Shown piece after piece: positions 55,713 through 64,000 of a stretch of 64,000 nt of DNA. Made by a program: the position numbers and the translations under genes. Source of the DNA: Xanthomonas sp. DAR 34887. GTDB taxonomy: Bacteria; Pseudomonadota; Gammaproteobacteria; Xanthomonadales; Xanthomonadaceae. The notes below the pieces were generated by a model. The model was given only the letters and a program-made list of their open reading frames with translations, was not told where the DNA came from and made no database searches. The stretch spans positions 2,519,001 through 2,583,000 of the forward strand of contig NZ_CP162490.1 in NCBI RefSeq assembly GCF_041245805.1. The letters are read 5' to 3'. Within the stretch, counting starts at the first letter, position 1. Every line of letters begins with the position of its first letter.

Positions 55713-58700
55713 ATGCAGGATCCCCCCGAGCGCCCCACACCGTCGCAATTCATGCGCACGTTGCGACCGGAGCTGTACTCGGACTCGGCGTCGCGTATCC
55801 GGTACCGCCTCAACGCGGAGGTACTTTCGCACCACCTAGAAACCATCACCGAGCGAAACCGGACACACGACTTCGAGCTGTTCTGTCGGAAGCTATGCGA
55901 GCGAACGATTTGCCCCAATTTGCGTCCCGCAACGGGCCCCGAAGGCGGCGGTGACAGCAAGGCCGATACTGAAACGACGCCGGTCGCGGAGGAAATCAGC
56001 AAGCTCACCTACGTTGGCGCGGCCAACAGCGGCAGCGAGCGCTGGGCGTTCGCGTTCAGCGCTAAGAAGAGGTGGACCGAGAAGGTCCGATCAGACGTGG
56101 CCGGCATCGCCGCCACCGATCGCGGCTACAATCGGATCATCTTCGTGACCTCGCGCGCGGCCCGCGCCAAAGACCGGGCCGCGCTGGAAGACGCCCTCTC
56201 CAACGAGTACGGCATTCCCGTCACGATCCACGACCGCTCCTGGATCATCGAGGAAGTCGTCGAAAAGGACCGTCGCGACCTGGCGTTCCACTACCTGGGG
56301 ATCGGCGAGGAAACCAGTGACAAGGACCTGGGGCCGTCGGATTACTCCCGTTCCCGGCAGCTGGACGAGATCGAACGGGAGCTCGCGGACCCGACGGCGT
56401 TTGTCGGCATGCCCATGCAGCGAGCCGCCGACGCCTTGGTGGCTGCCAAGCTGGCGCGCGGCGTGGAGTTGCCCCGCACAGACGTAGAGGGTCGCTTCTT
56501 GCGGGCGATTCGACTGGCCGATGGCGGCGGTACGCATCGCCAGCAGTTGGTGGCCCGCTATGAGGCGCTCTGGACCGGGGTTTGGTGGTACGACGACATA
56601 GCCTCCCTGCTGTCGGGCTATGACGCGTTCGAGGCCCTGGTACTCGACGACACCCAGGCGTCCAATTTGGAGTTGCTGTGCAATCTGGCGCAGGTTCTTT
56701 TCACCACAGTGATCACCGGTCAGATGACACCGGAACAGGTGCAGCTGGAACCGCGAATCCGGCGGTTGTCCTCCAGGCTGGATGCGCTGGCAAAGGACGC
56801 GGAGCGACCGAACAACGCCCTCGAGGCGACGACGTCGCTCTTGGTCGTACGGGTCAGTCTGGCGGTGCTCGCGCAGGATCGGACGACGCTCGCGTCGCTG
56901 TGGCCCCAGTTCGGTGAAGTACTTTCAAAGGCGGAAGAGCTGGGCGAATTCGACGCCGCACGGCTGTCTCAGTTGATCGAGCGCTTCGGCGACGTCGCTG
57001 GTGACGATCAAGGCTATCGCGATCTGGTCGATCAGTTGGCCGACTTCACCACCAAGCGCACGGGCGAGTGCGAAGGCGCGTTAGTCCTGCTGCGCCGTGC
57101 ACGGCAGCTCAACTTAGACCAAAACATGGAGATGATCCGATTGCTGGGTCGTGCGGCGCGGCTGCTCTCCAAGAAGGAGCATGCGCAAGAGCAGGTGAGG
57201 GCGCTGGCGGAGCTCTCCGTGGCGTACAAGAGCGCCGGGTTGGCGTGGGCCGCCCGGGCGAGCGCGACATCTGCGGCGGTGACGATGTTCGTCGACGCGG
57301 AGGATGGGAGTGAACTTCCCGCCAGCGTCTTCCCGATACTCATGAACGTCGCGTGGATGGCACTGGCGCTGAAGTACCTGCCCGAGGTGCTCGACACCAT
57401 TCGCGTGGCTCGCGGCTGTCTGGCCGGACTGCCATTTGACGAGGAGTCCGCAGCGCGTGCCCGCGAACAGCTGCAGGAGTTCGACCTGTTGCTTGCCTGC
57501 CAGCTGGGCACACTGTCGGAGCCGGAACTGTCGTGCTTGCCGTCGGTGCCGGACGTCCTCCGTGGGCTGGACTTGCTTCACAGCTGGTCTGCCTTGATGT
57601 ACCGACTGGGCTACGAGGACAAGCTCCGGGCGGAGGGGTATGTTCCCGCCAGTGAATCGGCGGACGACGTCGCCAACCTCTTCTCGCAGATGGCAGGGCA
57701 GCCCACGGGCGTGGCCCGCTGGCGGCCGGCGGTACTCAATGGCGAGTCGACACAGACATTTGCCACGGCCGTGTTAGGCGTGCGAATCGATGTGTCGCAC
57801 GAGCCCACCGACACCGCCATCATTGTCGCCGAAGCCATCGCGGGCTCGATCGAGGCGTTCTTTGCGACCGCGTTCGAGTTGCATGCGTTCGGCCACGTCG
57901 AGCGATTCGATGTGCGGGTGGTGGAATCGGACACCCGCAACTTCGTCGTCGAGACCGATCTCGACCACATGCGAATGACCGTGCATTGCCCCCAAGGGAC
58001 GTTCCCCGGGTCGCCCGGTGTCTATGCGGACTTCCAGCGCATGTTGTTCGAAGTGGCAACGAGGATTTTCTGGGCGACCTGCCACACCAAGAGCCACGGA
58101 GATGCAGCGGATCGTCTCTTGGGGGCCGATTCGGCCGCGGACCGGCTCGCGATGATTGCGTCCTTGTGCTTGAGCCGGCATCGCATGTTTGGGGGCGTGG
58201 CGCGGCTGAGCAAATGGGATCAGTACGCTCCGCAGAAGTACGATTTGCGTTCCGATCGTCCCAAGGTGGTGGCGCAGGCCCCGGCTGCGCGCCCAGTCGG
58301 GAAGGGCAGCACTGACGAGGGTGCGCCACCGAAGGTCACCAATCACGACGATGTCGCGGTGCGGTCGGTGATCGATCTGCACCTGTGGGATCGGGCCGGT
58401 TGGACAGGGACGGCGTTCGGCAGTTTCGGTGATGCGGCGCCGCCGTTTCTGGCACTGATGTTTAAGAAGCAGGATGCCGCGACCAAGATCTTCGAGCGCT
58501 GGCAGGAGCGATTCGGAAGCATGGACGACTCCGACGAGATCTACATCAGCATCGTTCGACAGTATTCAGCCAAGCATCCGGCGCACTACGGTATGGTGGT
58601 AACGTCCCGGCTCCCGGACGATGGCGACTCGGGGACGCAACTCTCCACCCTGGTCTCGCGATCGTTGTCGATGGAGCCCGACAATGACGTGAACCTCAGC

Positions 58701-58904
58701 CGGTTCCTGAAGGATTACGAACGCGTCGGCGCCTACTTGCTGATGCCGATGGTGTTGGAGGAAGGTCAGGCGCAACCTGCGCTTCTCCGGAATCTGTTCG
58801 TGCTCAAGCGCACGCTCCATGTAAAGCGGGCCGCCGACGTGGGGCCCTTCGATCCTGAGAACCTGTTCCTAGGGCCGCGGGGTCTGGGTCCATTGAAGCC
58901 TTAA
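55713..58904 (+). CDS. Large protein with N-terminal restriction-endonuclease-like domain and helical-repeat body
   Basis: 1063 residues. Residues about 50-200 look like an Mrr-type PD-(D/E)XK domain: DFELFCRKLCERTICPNL, GPEGGGDSKADTE (Asp81), WAFAFSAKKRW (Lys118), then DVAGIAATDRGYNRIIFVTS. The usual Glu/Gln two before the Lys is Ser here. Residues 220-640 are TPR-like alpha helices; the C-terminal half has mixed alpha/beta content and is unrecognised. ATG 55713 is chosen because GGAAGG sits 6 bp before it; 55707 is an alternative. Convergent with the 720-residue nuclease gene (26-bp gap). Probably a defence effector; no known system is matched from sequence alone. Confidence 0.75.
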   Translation: MQDPPERPTPSQFMRTLRPELYSDSASRIRYRLNAEVLSHHLETITERNRTHDFELFCRKLCERTICPNLRPATGPEGGGDSKADTETTPVAEEISKLTYVGAANSGSERWAFAFSAKKRWTEKVRSDVAGIAATDRGYNRIIFVTSRAARAKDRAALEDALSNEYGIPVTIHDRSWIIEEVVEKDRRDLAFHYLGIGEETSDKDLGPSDYSRSRQLDEIERELADPTAFVGMPMQRAADALVAAKLARGVELPRTDVEGRFLRAIRLADGGGTHRQQLVARYEALWTGVWWYDDIASLLSGYDAFEALVLDDTQASNLELLCNLAQVLFTTVITGQMTPEQVQLEPRIRRLSSRLDALAKDAERPNNALEATTSLLVVRVSLAVLAQDRTTLASLWPQFGEVLSKAEELGEFDAARLSQLIERFGDVAGDDQGYRDLVDQLADFTTKRTGECEGALVLLRRARQLNLDQNMEMIRLLGRAARLLSKKEHAQEQVRALAELSVAYKSAGLAWAARASATSAAVTMFVDAEDGSELPASVFPILMNVAWMALALKYLPEVLDTIRVARGCLAGLPFDEESAARAREQLQEFDLLLACQLGTLSEPELSCLPSVPDVLRGLDLLHSWSALMYRLGYEDKLRAEGYVPASESADDVANLFSQMAGQPTGVARWRPAVLNGESTQTFATAVLGVRIDVSHEPTDTAIIVAEAIAGSIEAFFATAFELHAFGHVERFDVRVVESDTRNFVVETDLDHMRMTVHCPQGTFPGSPGVYADFQRMLFEVATRIFWATCHTKSHGDAADRLLGADSAADRLAMIASLCLSRHRMFGGVARLSKWDQYAPQKYDLRSDRPKVVAQAPAARPVGKGSTDEGAPPKVTNHDDVAVRSVIDLHLWDRAGWTGTAFGSFGDAAPPFLALMFKKQDAATKIFERWQERFGSMDDSDEIYISIVRQYSAKHPAHYGMVVTSRLPDDGDSGTQLSTLVSRSLSMEPDNDVNLSRFLKDYERVGAYLLMPMVLEEGQAQPALLRNLFVLKRTLHVKRAADVGPFDPENLFLGPRGLGPLKP

Positions 58905-58930
58905 ACCACGCATCGCGCCGGCACAAGCCA

Positions 58931-61093
58931 TCAGAAGACGACGGCCTCGGCCCGGTCGGCGTAACGCGTCTGGAGGAGTTCGTGGTGCTTTTCCACGCTG
59001 AAGCGCCAGCTCTCGAAGACCAGCGTTCTCGCGCCGAAATCATTCGTGTAGTTGATAGGGTCAAGCGCCGCGAACTGCTCACCTGCGAGACCATGGCGGC
59101 CCAAGTAGCGATTTACATCGGCCGTTGACAGCGAATCGCCTTCCCAGAAGCGAAAGATCGTACCGAGGCTGTTGATCTTCCCGCGCGCGATCACGTTGAT
59201 GAACTCGTGCGCTTGACGCACCGGGTGGCCTTGGATCGTCGAGCCCGTGAACACGCGATTAGCGGTCAATACGAGCGTTCGGGTGGCTGTGGGAGCGGCA
59301 ACGTTCCACCCGAGCACCTTCCAGACCTTCGTTTGGTAAGCAGGATCGGCAAACATCTGCTCCCGCAACGTGAGCTGCTCGCCGGCCTTGCGAATGTGAT
59401 CGTAGCTGTTGCGCATCTCGTGTGCATTGCACGGATGGTAGGCGTTCTTGCATTCGATCAGGTACAGCGTTCCATCCCGATAGGCGACCAGGTCCGTGTC
59501 ACCAGCCTTTCGGTTTCCTTTTACCTCGACGCCGACATGGAATCCCGCGTCGCGTAATGCCTGCTCCACCGCTGATTGCATGGGATCGGCCTCGCCGGCG
59601 AGGCGCTTCTCATTGAGGCCATTGGCAAAGGCGATGTTTCGCACGAGGTTGGCGTGCGCGATCACCGAAGGGGCGAGCAGGTAGTAGCCATCGACCTTGA
59701 GGAACGGCGTGTACTGCAGGTCCACGAATTCGCGGGAGTCGTCGAGCACCAGCAGCGAGATGACCTTCTCCGCCGTCTCGACAGGGAGCACGGTACTGAG
59801 GAAAGCCAGAAGCTGCTCGTGCCGGAACACGGCGATGATGGAATGCAAGGCGAGCCGTTCCCGCTCTGCGGAGTCGGTGATGCTGGTCAGCTGGTGCTGG
59901 TACAAGAATTCGACCAAGGCGAACAGGCGGCTGATGCGGAACAAGTCAGTGGAGCGAACACCGGGAGCCACCTCGAAGGGTTCGAGTTCGAGGTCCTCGT
60001 AGTCATCCACGTCCAACTGCAGCAGTGCGAGGAAGTCTTCGCGGAACGCCCGCTCTTCGGCGAGCGGATCGAACAGACCGGGCATGTCGGGGATGCCAAA
60101 CGTGATGCGGCGAACGGGCTTGTCCTTGATCTGCATGAATTGCGAGATGATGGGCGCATAGATCTCTTCGAACAGCTTGGTCAAGGACATCGGGGAAGGC
60201 GACTTGGCCCAAACCTCTTCGATACCCACCTGGCGGATCAGCATCTGCATCTCCATCTGGACGTAGCCGAGGCGCACGGACTTTTCAAGGTCCGGATCGA
60301 TCGAGCTGACGAGAACCAAGTTGTCGAGCGTGCGCGCGCAATAGGGCAGCCCATCAATCAAGGTCTCAGCGCGGCACAGTTCATCCAGACGGAAGGCGGT
60401 GTGCAGGTCCTCCAGGTAGGAAGCACGGTCGGCCTTGAGCGCTCGCTCGTCGGTGTAGGAGAAGTCGGTCATGTGCAGTCCGCCGGCCTCTCGGGCGATG
60501 GTCAGTACGCGCGACACCATGCTGGCGATGTCTTCCGTACTCAGGCCATCTAGGGCATGCGCGATACTCGACTCGTCGATCTCGGCATCGATCGGCACCC
60601 TGGTACGGGCGGCAAACGCCTGGTTGGCGATGACCAGGAAGGTCTTGAGTGCGCGACCCCGTCGCTTCGACAGCCGCGCCAGCAGGGCGTGCCGAAGCCG
60701 CTTGGCGTCCGCCGCTAGGTAGTGGAGGGCATCGACCGATGCCAGGTAGTCGCGCCAACGAGGCTCAAGCCCCAGCGCGTCGTGCAGGCGGTCCAAGATG
60801 CGCACCATTTCCCGCAGCGCTCCGATTCGAAAGTCGTATCGGGAGGCGCGCAGCAACCCCTGGCGGCGCAGGTCGGCCATCAGAGAATTGCCGCTCGCAC
60901 ACACGGCCATGGCGAGCAACAGCGCGGCCGCGTCTTGACGGTGGTTCTTCCGGATCAACTCCTTGAGCCGCGCGAAGTCGTCTCGAGACACCTTCGCAGG
61001 TCTGGTGGAGCAGACATTCGCGCGCACCCACGCTTCCTTCTCAGCGATGGTGGGGCAGCCTTGCAGAACTTGTTCGATTGATTGGAGGCTCAT
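58931..61093 (-). CDS. Protein with C-terminal PD-(D/E)XK nuclease domain
   Basis: 720 residues from ATG 61093 (61141 is an alternative start). The N-terminal 480 residues are alpha-helical and unrecognised. The C-terminal domain has a clear PD-(D/E)XK nuclease core: helix Glu510 in MQSAVEQALRDAGF, then Asp534 in GDTDLVAY, and LYLIECKN with Glu547 and Lys549. This type of domain is typical of restriction and anti-phage nucleases. It lies downstream of, and in the same direction as, the helical-repeat gene (238-bp gap, holding copy C of the repeat). Confidence 0.8.
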   Translation of the reverse strand: MSLQSIEQVLQGCPTIAEKEAWVRANVCSTRPAKVSRDDFARLKELIRKNHRQDAAALLLAMAVCASGNSLMADLRRQGLLRASRYDFRIGALREMVRILDRLHDALGLEPRWRDYLASVDALHYLAADAKRLRHALLARLSKRRGRALKTFLVIANQAFAARTRVPIDAEIDESSIAHALDGLSTEDIASMVSRVLTIAREAGGLHMTDFSYTDERALKADRASYLEDLHTAFRLDELCRAETLIDGLPYCARTLDNLVLVSSIDPDLEKSVRLGYVQMEMQMLIRQVGIEEVWAKSPSPMSLTKLFEEIYAPIISQFMQIKDKPVRRITFGIPDMPGLFDPLAEERAFREDFLALLQLDVDDYEDLELEPFEVAPGVRSTDLFRISRLFALVEFLYQHQLTSITDSAERERLALHSIIAVFRHEQLLAFLSTVLPVETAEKVISLLVLDDSREFVDLQYTPFLKVDGYYLLAPSVIAHANLVRNIAFANGLNEKRLAGEADPMQSAVEQALRDAGFHVGVEVKGNRKAGDTDLVAYRDGTLYLIECKNAYHPCNAHEMRNSYDHIRKAGEQLTLREQMFADPAYQTKVWKVLGWNVAAPTATRTLVLTANRVFTGSTIQGHPVRQAHEFINVIARGKINSLGTIFRFWEGDSLSTADVNRYLGRHGLAGEQFAALDPINYTNDFGARTLVFESWRFSVEKHHELLQTRYADRAEAVVF

Positions 61094-61249
61094 AGGTGCG
61101 AACAATGGGGGTGTACAGGTAGCAGCTCGGACCGCCGACATAACGGAGTTCCGCCCCCCGAACCAGCAGTCCTCACCGGGCTTAGTCCGGTGCCTTTTCC
61201 CACTAGCAGAAATTTGGGTCTTGATCCCGTCGTCTTGCCATTTTTTGCC

Positions 61250-61311
61250 AATGTCCGCTTCTGGCCGAAAGCGGACATTATTAGGGAAGGGGATAAGGCA
61301 AATCTATCGAG
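61250..61311 (+). repeat. Dispersed GTCCGC palindrome repeat, copy C
   Basis: Inverted repeat with arms AATGTCCGCTT and AAGCGGACATT (61250-61279), followed by GGGGATAAGGCAAATCTATC and GAGGGTAGG, matching copy B over the palindrome and tail. It sits in the gap between the 720-residue nuclease and the helical-repeat gene. Confidence 0.75.
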
Positions 61312-61331
61312 GGTAGGAGAGGTCTGTAGAC

Positions 61332-64000
61332 TCATCGCCCGCTCGATGAGCGATGCCGTCGCGTCTTTGGGCGAAAATAGCTTGAGGCATTGACGGTTCT
61401 TTTATCGAGATCCAGTGTGATACTTCTAGCTTCGGAAGTGTTTAACTCAAGCACGCGCTCGAAGATGTAAGCGCCGAGCTCTTGGTGCGGCGCCGCCATC
61501 TCCTGCAGTCGAAGGGAAACGGTGAGCAGGTGCTCTGTGAGGGAATAGCGCGATGAGTTGTTGTCGAGGAAATCGTCGTCGACCGCCTCCAACAAGGATC
61601 GCACGACGTTGGCGACGATCAGAGGCGCGGCTTCCAGCATCGAGACCAGGCAGTCCCCCAAATTATCGTCGGCAATCTGCTTGAGTAGGTTGGGGCGAGC
61701 CGCTATGTGTTCGAGCAACTCGCGGCTGGTGGCGTCCGGCTTCAGAAGTCGCCGGGCGAACACCCAGGCCGCTGCTGCCACTACCTTGTCGTCGTCTGAG
61801 TCCAGCAGACGCAGCAAGTAGGGCTGCATCCGAGCGCGGAAGTCCGCCTCCTGCCAAAGCTCGGCGGTGGCATAGGCGATGCCGGTGCGGCATTGGACCA
61901 GGAAGGGCTCAGCATCCGTGTCCTTCAAGTGTTGCCCCAGCAGTTCCTGCACATCTGGTTCGGCGTCGCCCTTCAGGGCGAAGCGAAGCATGAGGATCTC
62001 ACCCGCGGCTTGGGCAGCAAAAGCTGTCTGCGTTGCGTACAGCGCATTCAGTAATGTGTGGGCAGTTGCCGTCGAAATCCAATGCTGGCTGTTTGCGAGG
62101 AGCACTGCGCCGGTCTTGAAGTTGCAGAGCCCGGGGTAGGATTGAAACAGTTCCAGAAGGAACCGCTGTGCGCGTTCATGATCGGCGCATACCAGCCATC
62201 TCAGGTCGTGGGCCAGGGTTCCCCAGACCTTTAGCTGTTCTTCGCGGCCGAGATGTGTCTCGAGCAGGGACAACCACGCATCCCAAAGCGGAGGTTCCTG
62301 TGAAAGGCAGGCGTGGGTCAACGCAGAGAGAATGGGATAGTTGCCGCTAGGCATGATGACGAAGCCGCCGTGGCTCCACAGGATGCTGCCGGATGGATCC
62401 TTGTCTTCGGCATCGTCTTCGGTCTGGGTGCCGTCGTCGAGATCGTCCTGCAGCCATGAGGTCAACAGCTCGAACAGATCCTGTGACAGTGGCGTATCGG
62501 CACTCACGACCGCGCCAGCGGCATACGCCGCATCCCTGCGGAACTCCACACCGTCAAAGCCCTTGTGGTTCAATTCCAATATGAGCGAATGTAGCGCGGT
62601 AGCGTCGTGCTTGCTCTCTCCGAGCGCTCGCAGCACGGCGCCGACCGCGATTTCGTTGTTGTTCGGATGCATCTGGCGGATGAGGCGGATGGCCTTGTCC
62701 GGTACGACCTTGGCGAGCTCAGCCAGTGCACGGCTAGCCTGTATTACGCCGCCACGCATGTGATGTCTTGGATGGTCCCACTGCGTCTGATCGGTGAGTT
62801 CGGCAAACAGGCTGAGAATGTCTTCCTCCGACGCCCGTTGCATGCGCGTGGCGTCCATGGGGCTGTCGATCCTGCTGAATCCGGAAATGCGGACATCAGC
62901 GTCGTCCAGACCGGGGAATGCCCGCTCCTCCTCGGCGACATGGCGGCGGCACGCCACGCTCATGCGTTCCGGCGGGATGGCCCGCAGCAGGCGCAAACGA
63001 TGCTGGCGCGTCCATTGCAGGCGGTGAAGACGCGTCTTTGCATCGTCATCGGGTAGGTAGATGTATCGGTTCCAGCCAAGGATGGCCCGTTCCAGTTGCT
63101 GGATCTGTTCTTCGTCGAGGTGCGGCGAGACCGCACGGATGAGGCGTTTTGTGTCGCCATGTGCATCGCGGTAGCTACCGATCACCAGACGCCTGGGATC
63201 CTCGAGTAGGAACTCAAGCGCTTCTGCAGGGTATTGCGCGGCCACCCGCTGCAGGCCCAGCGCAAGCAGCCGCTGGACGGGCATCAGGTCGGACTGTCGA
63301 TTGGACTGCAGGAGATCAAGGAAGTCTTCGGGGTGACGTTCTGCTAGCAGTTTGATTCCGACGATCACAGCCGAGATGAAAGGTTTCTCGCGACGCAGCT
63401 CTTCATCGTCAAGATCGGGAAATCTCATGTCGACGCTTCTGTACCCGACGACGAAATCATGCGCATCCTGGGCCAGGAGCCGGACCGACTTCAGCACCCA
63501 AGACCAAACCGTCGCCATGAACTCTCGCGGTGCGGCTTCGGCGAGTGCCCGTAGGTCGTGCAGTTCTTGCCCGTTCAATATCTCTGCGAGACGCACAGCC
63601 TCTTCAGCGGGCTGCTGCACGTCGGCAGTCTTCTGCCGCAGCCAGGCATCGAGCAACAGCGGCGCCTGGCTAGGATCCGCGCCACTGACGACGCTGAGCA
63701 TGTGGTTGGCCTGCCAGCCCGAGATCTCCGTCCTGGCAAGAATCTGCCGGCATAGGGCGATGCAGTCCGCGTCCCAGGCCGGTAGTTGCTCCAGCACGAA
63801 CCAAGTCAGCGGGTCCTTCTCCGCACTGGCTTGCCAATGGTCCCGGATCAGGTCCAGTGCGCGGGCTTGCCGGGAAGGCAACGCCCGCCACAGCACCGGC
63901 AGCGCGACGCGGGCGTCCTCGACCGGCAGTCGCATGATCTCCACAAGGTGGTCGTTCGCCAGCCAGTCGAACCAGCCGGGGCTTCCGGGAACCGTGGCGA
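61332..64000 (-). CDS. Large helical-repeat protein, 5' end beyond the window
   Basis: At least 888 residues are in frame to the window edge, so the gene is partial. A GTG at 63944 exists, but the frame continues upstream with GSPGWFDWLANDHLVEIMRL, so the true start lies outside. The visible part is HEAT/ARM-like helical repeats (VVAAAAWVFARRLL, LLLDAWLRQK, LKLLAERHPEDFLDLL), with an acidic insert near residues 530-550. Proteins like this in defence islands often have an N-terminal P-loop (NACHT/STAND) domain, which would be outside the window. Placed upstream of the PD-(D/E)XK protein on the same strand. Confidence 0.7.
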   Translation of the reverse strand, partial: ATVPGSPGWFDWLANDHLVEIMRLPVEDARVALPVLWRALPSRQARALDLIRDHWQASAEKDPLTWFVLEQLPAWDADCIALCRQILARTEISGWQANHMLSVVSGADPSQAPLLLDAWLRQKTADVQQPAEEAVRLAEILNGQELHDLRALAEAAPREFMATVWSWVLKSVRLLAQDAHDFVVGYRSVDMRFPDLDDEELRREKPFISAVIVGIKLLAERHPEDFLDLLQSNRQSDLMPVQRLLALGLQRVAAQYPAEALEFLLEDPRRLVIGSYRDAHGDTKRLIRAVSPHLDEEQIQQLERAILGWNRYIYLPDDDAKTRLHRLQWTRQHRLRLLRAIPPERMSVACRRHVAEEERAFPGLDDADVRISGFSRIDSPMDATRMQRASEEDILSLFAELTDQTQWDHPRHHMRGGVIQASRALAELAKVVPDKAIRLIRQMHPNNNEIAVGAVLRALGESKHDATALHSLILELNHKGFDGVEFRRDAAYAAGAVVSADTPLSQDLFELLTSWLQDDLDDGTQTEDDAEDKDPSGSILWSHGGFVIMPSGNYPILSALTHACLSQEPPLWDAWLSLLETHLGREEQLKVWGTLAHDLRWLVCADHERAQRFLLELFQSYPGLCNFKTGAVLLANSQHWISTATAHTLLNALYATQTAFAAQAAGEILMLRFALKGDAEPDVQELLGQHLKDTDAEPFLVQCRTGIAYATAELWQEADFRARMQPYLLRLLDSDDDKVVAAAAWVFARRLLKPDATSRELLEHIAARPNLLKQIADDNLGDCLVSMLEAAPLIVANVVRSLLEAVDDDFLDNNSSRYSLTEHLLTVSLRLQEMAAPHQELGAYIFERVLELNTSEARSITLDLDKRTVNASSYFRPKTRRHRSSSGR

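Noticed and set aside
61094..61249. Longer N-terminus of the 720-residue nuclease from 61141
   Set aside because: The 16 extra residues are of unlikely composition and lack a ribosome site; the evidence is weak either way, so it is noted only as an alternative.

Overview
The window is high-GC (roughly two thirds G+C) chromosomal DNA whose gene content and order suggest the family Xanthomonadaceae, most likely Xanthomonas. Pointers are a LOV histidine kinase, class III PHA synthase genes (phaE-phaC), a ppsA/ppsR divergent pair, mntH/mntR, orn and tadA, and the CCCTC..GAGGG intergenic repeats. This assignment is inference from family resemblance; no search was run.

Layout. 0-10 kb is mainly core: mntH divergent from mntR-tadA, with a perfect MntR-type palindrome between them; orn; a ppsA-mscS pair divergent from ppsR; a DUF1249 gene and a Nudix hydrolase. 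A 465-bp gene-free stretch (8.8-9.26 kb) carries a dispersed Xanthomonas-type repeat and a striking cluster of DnaA-box-like 9-mers. 9.3-13.1 kb holds lipid and polyester genes: 3-hydroxybutyrate dehydrogenase, pssA, and phaE-phaC. 13.1-23.2 kb has small envelope proteins, a LOV photoreceptor kinase, tex, and a 1281-residue multi-PAS/GAF hybrid kinase behind a single-domain response regulator. 23.4-24.5 kb carries tRNA-Leu(CAA) and a tandemly duplicated tRNA-Ala(GGC)-tRNA-Glu(TTC) unit with its own promoters and terminators.

24.5-38.7 kb is an efflux region. It has a decayed alpha/beta-hydrolase gene, then an outer-membrane lipoprotein / MipA / adaptor / RND pump operon divergent from an OmpR-type two-component system with four phased TTCAAG-like repeats between them. 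A TetR-adaptor-RND operon with a tandem palindromic operator follows. 39.2-42.5 kb holds a YdjGI-like SPFH / zinc-ribbon / small membrane protein operon and a small secreted protein. 42.8-51.6 kb carries a DUF418 membrane protein and a tightly coupled SWIM / DUF5691 / MoxR / DUF5682 / VWA operon resembling E. coli yehLMPQ. An SDR-LysR divergent pair follows; the LysR gene has a probable one-base deletion near its 3' end.

From about 53.7 kb to the window edge the content changes to an accessory, probably anti-phage, island. It holds a low-GC two-gene module of a TOPRIM-like protein and a caspase/CHAT-like protein; a ~1060-residue protein with an N-terminal Mrr-like restriction-endonuclease domain; a 720-residue protein with a clear C-terminal PD-(D/E)XK nuclease; and a large helical-repeat protein that runs off the window. 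Three related copies of a GTCCGC-palindrome repeat lie between these cargo modules. The TOPRIM/caspase-like pair is the best candidate for an undescribed system. Several apparent single-base losses in short C-runs (hybrid kinase start, LysR 3' end, hydrolase remnant) could be true mutations or sequencing errors.
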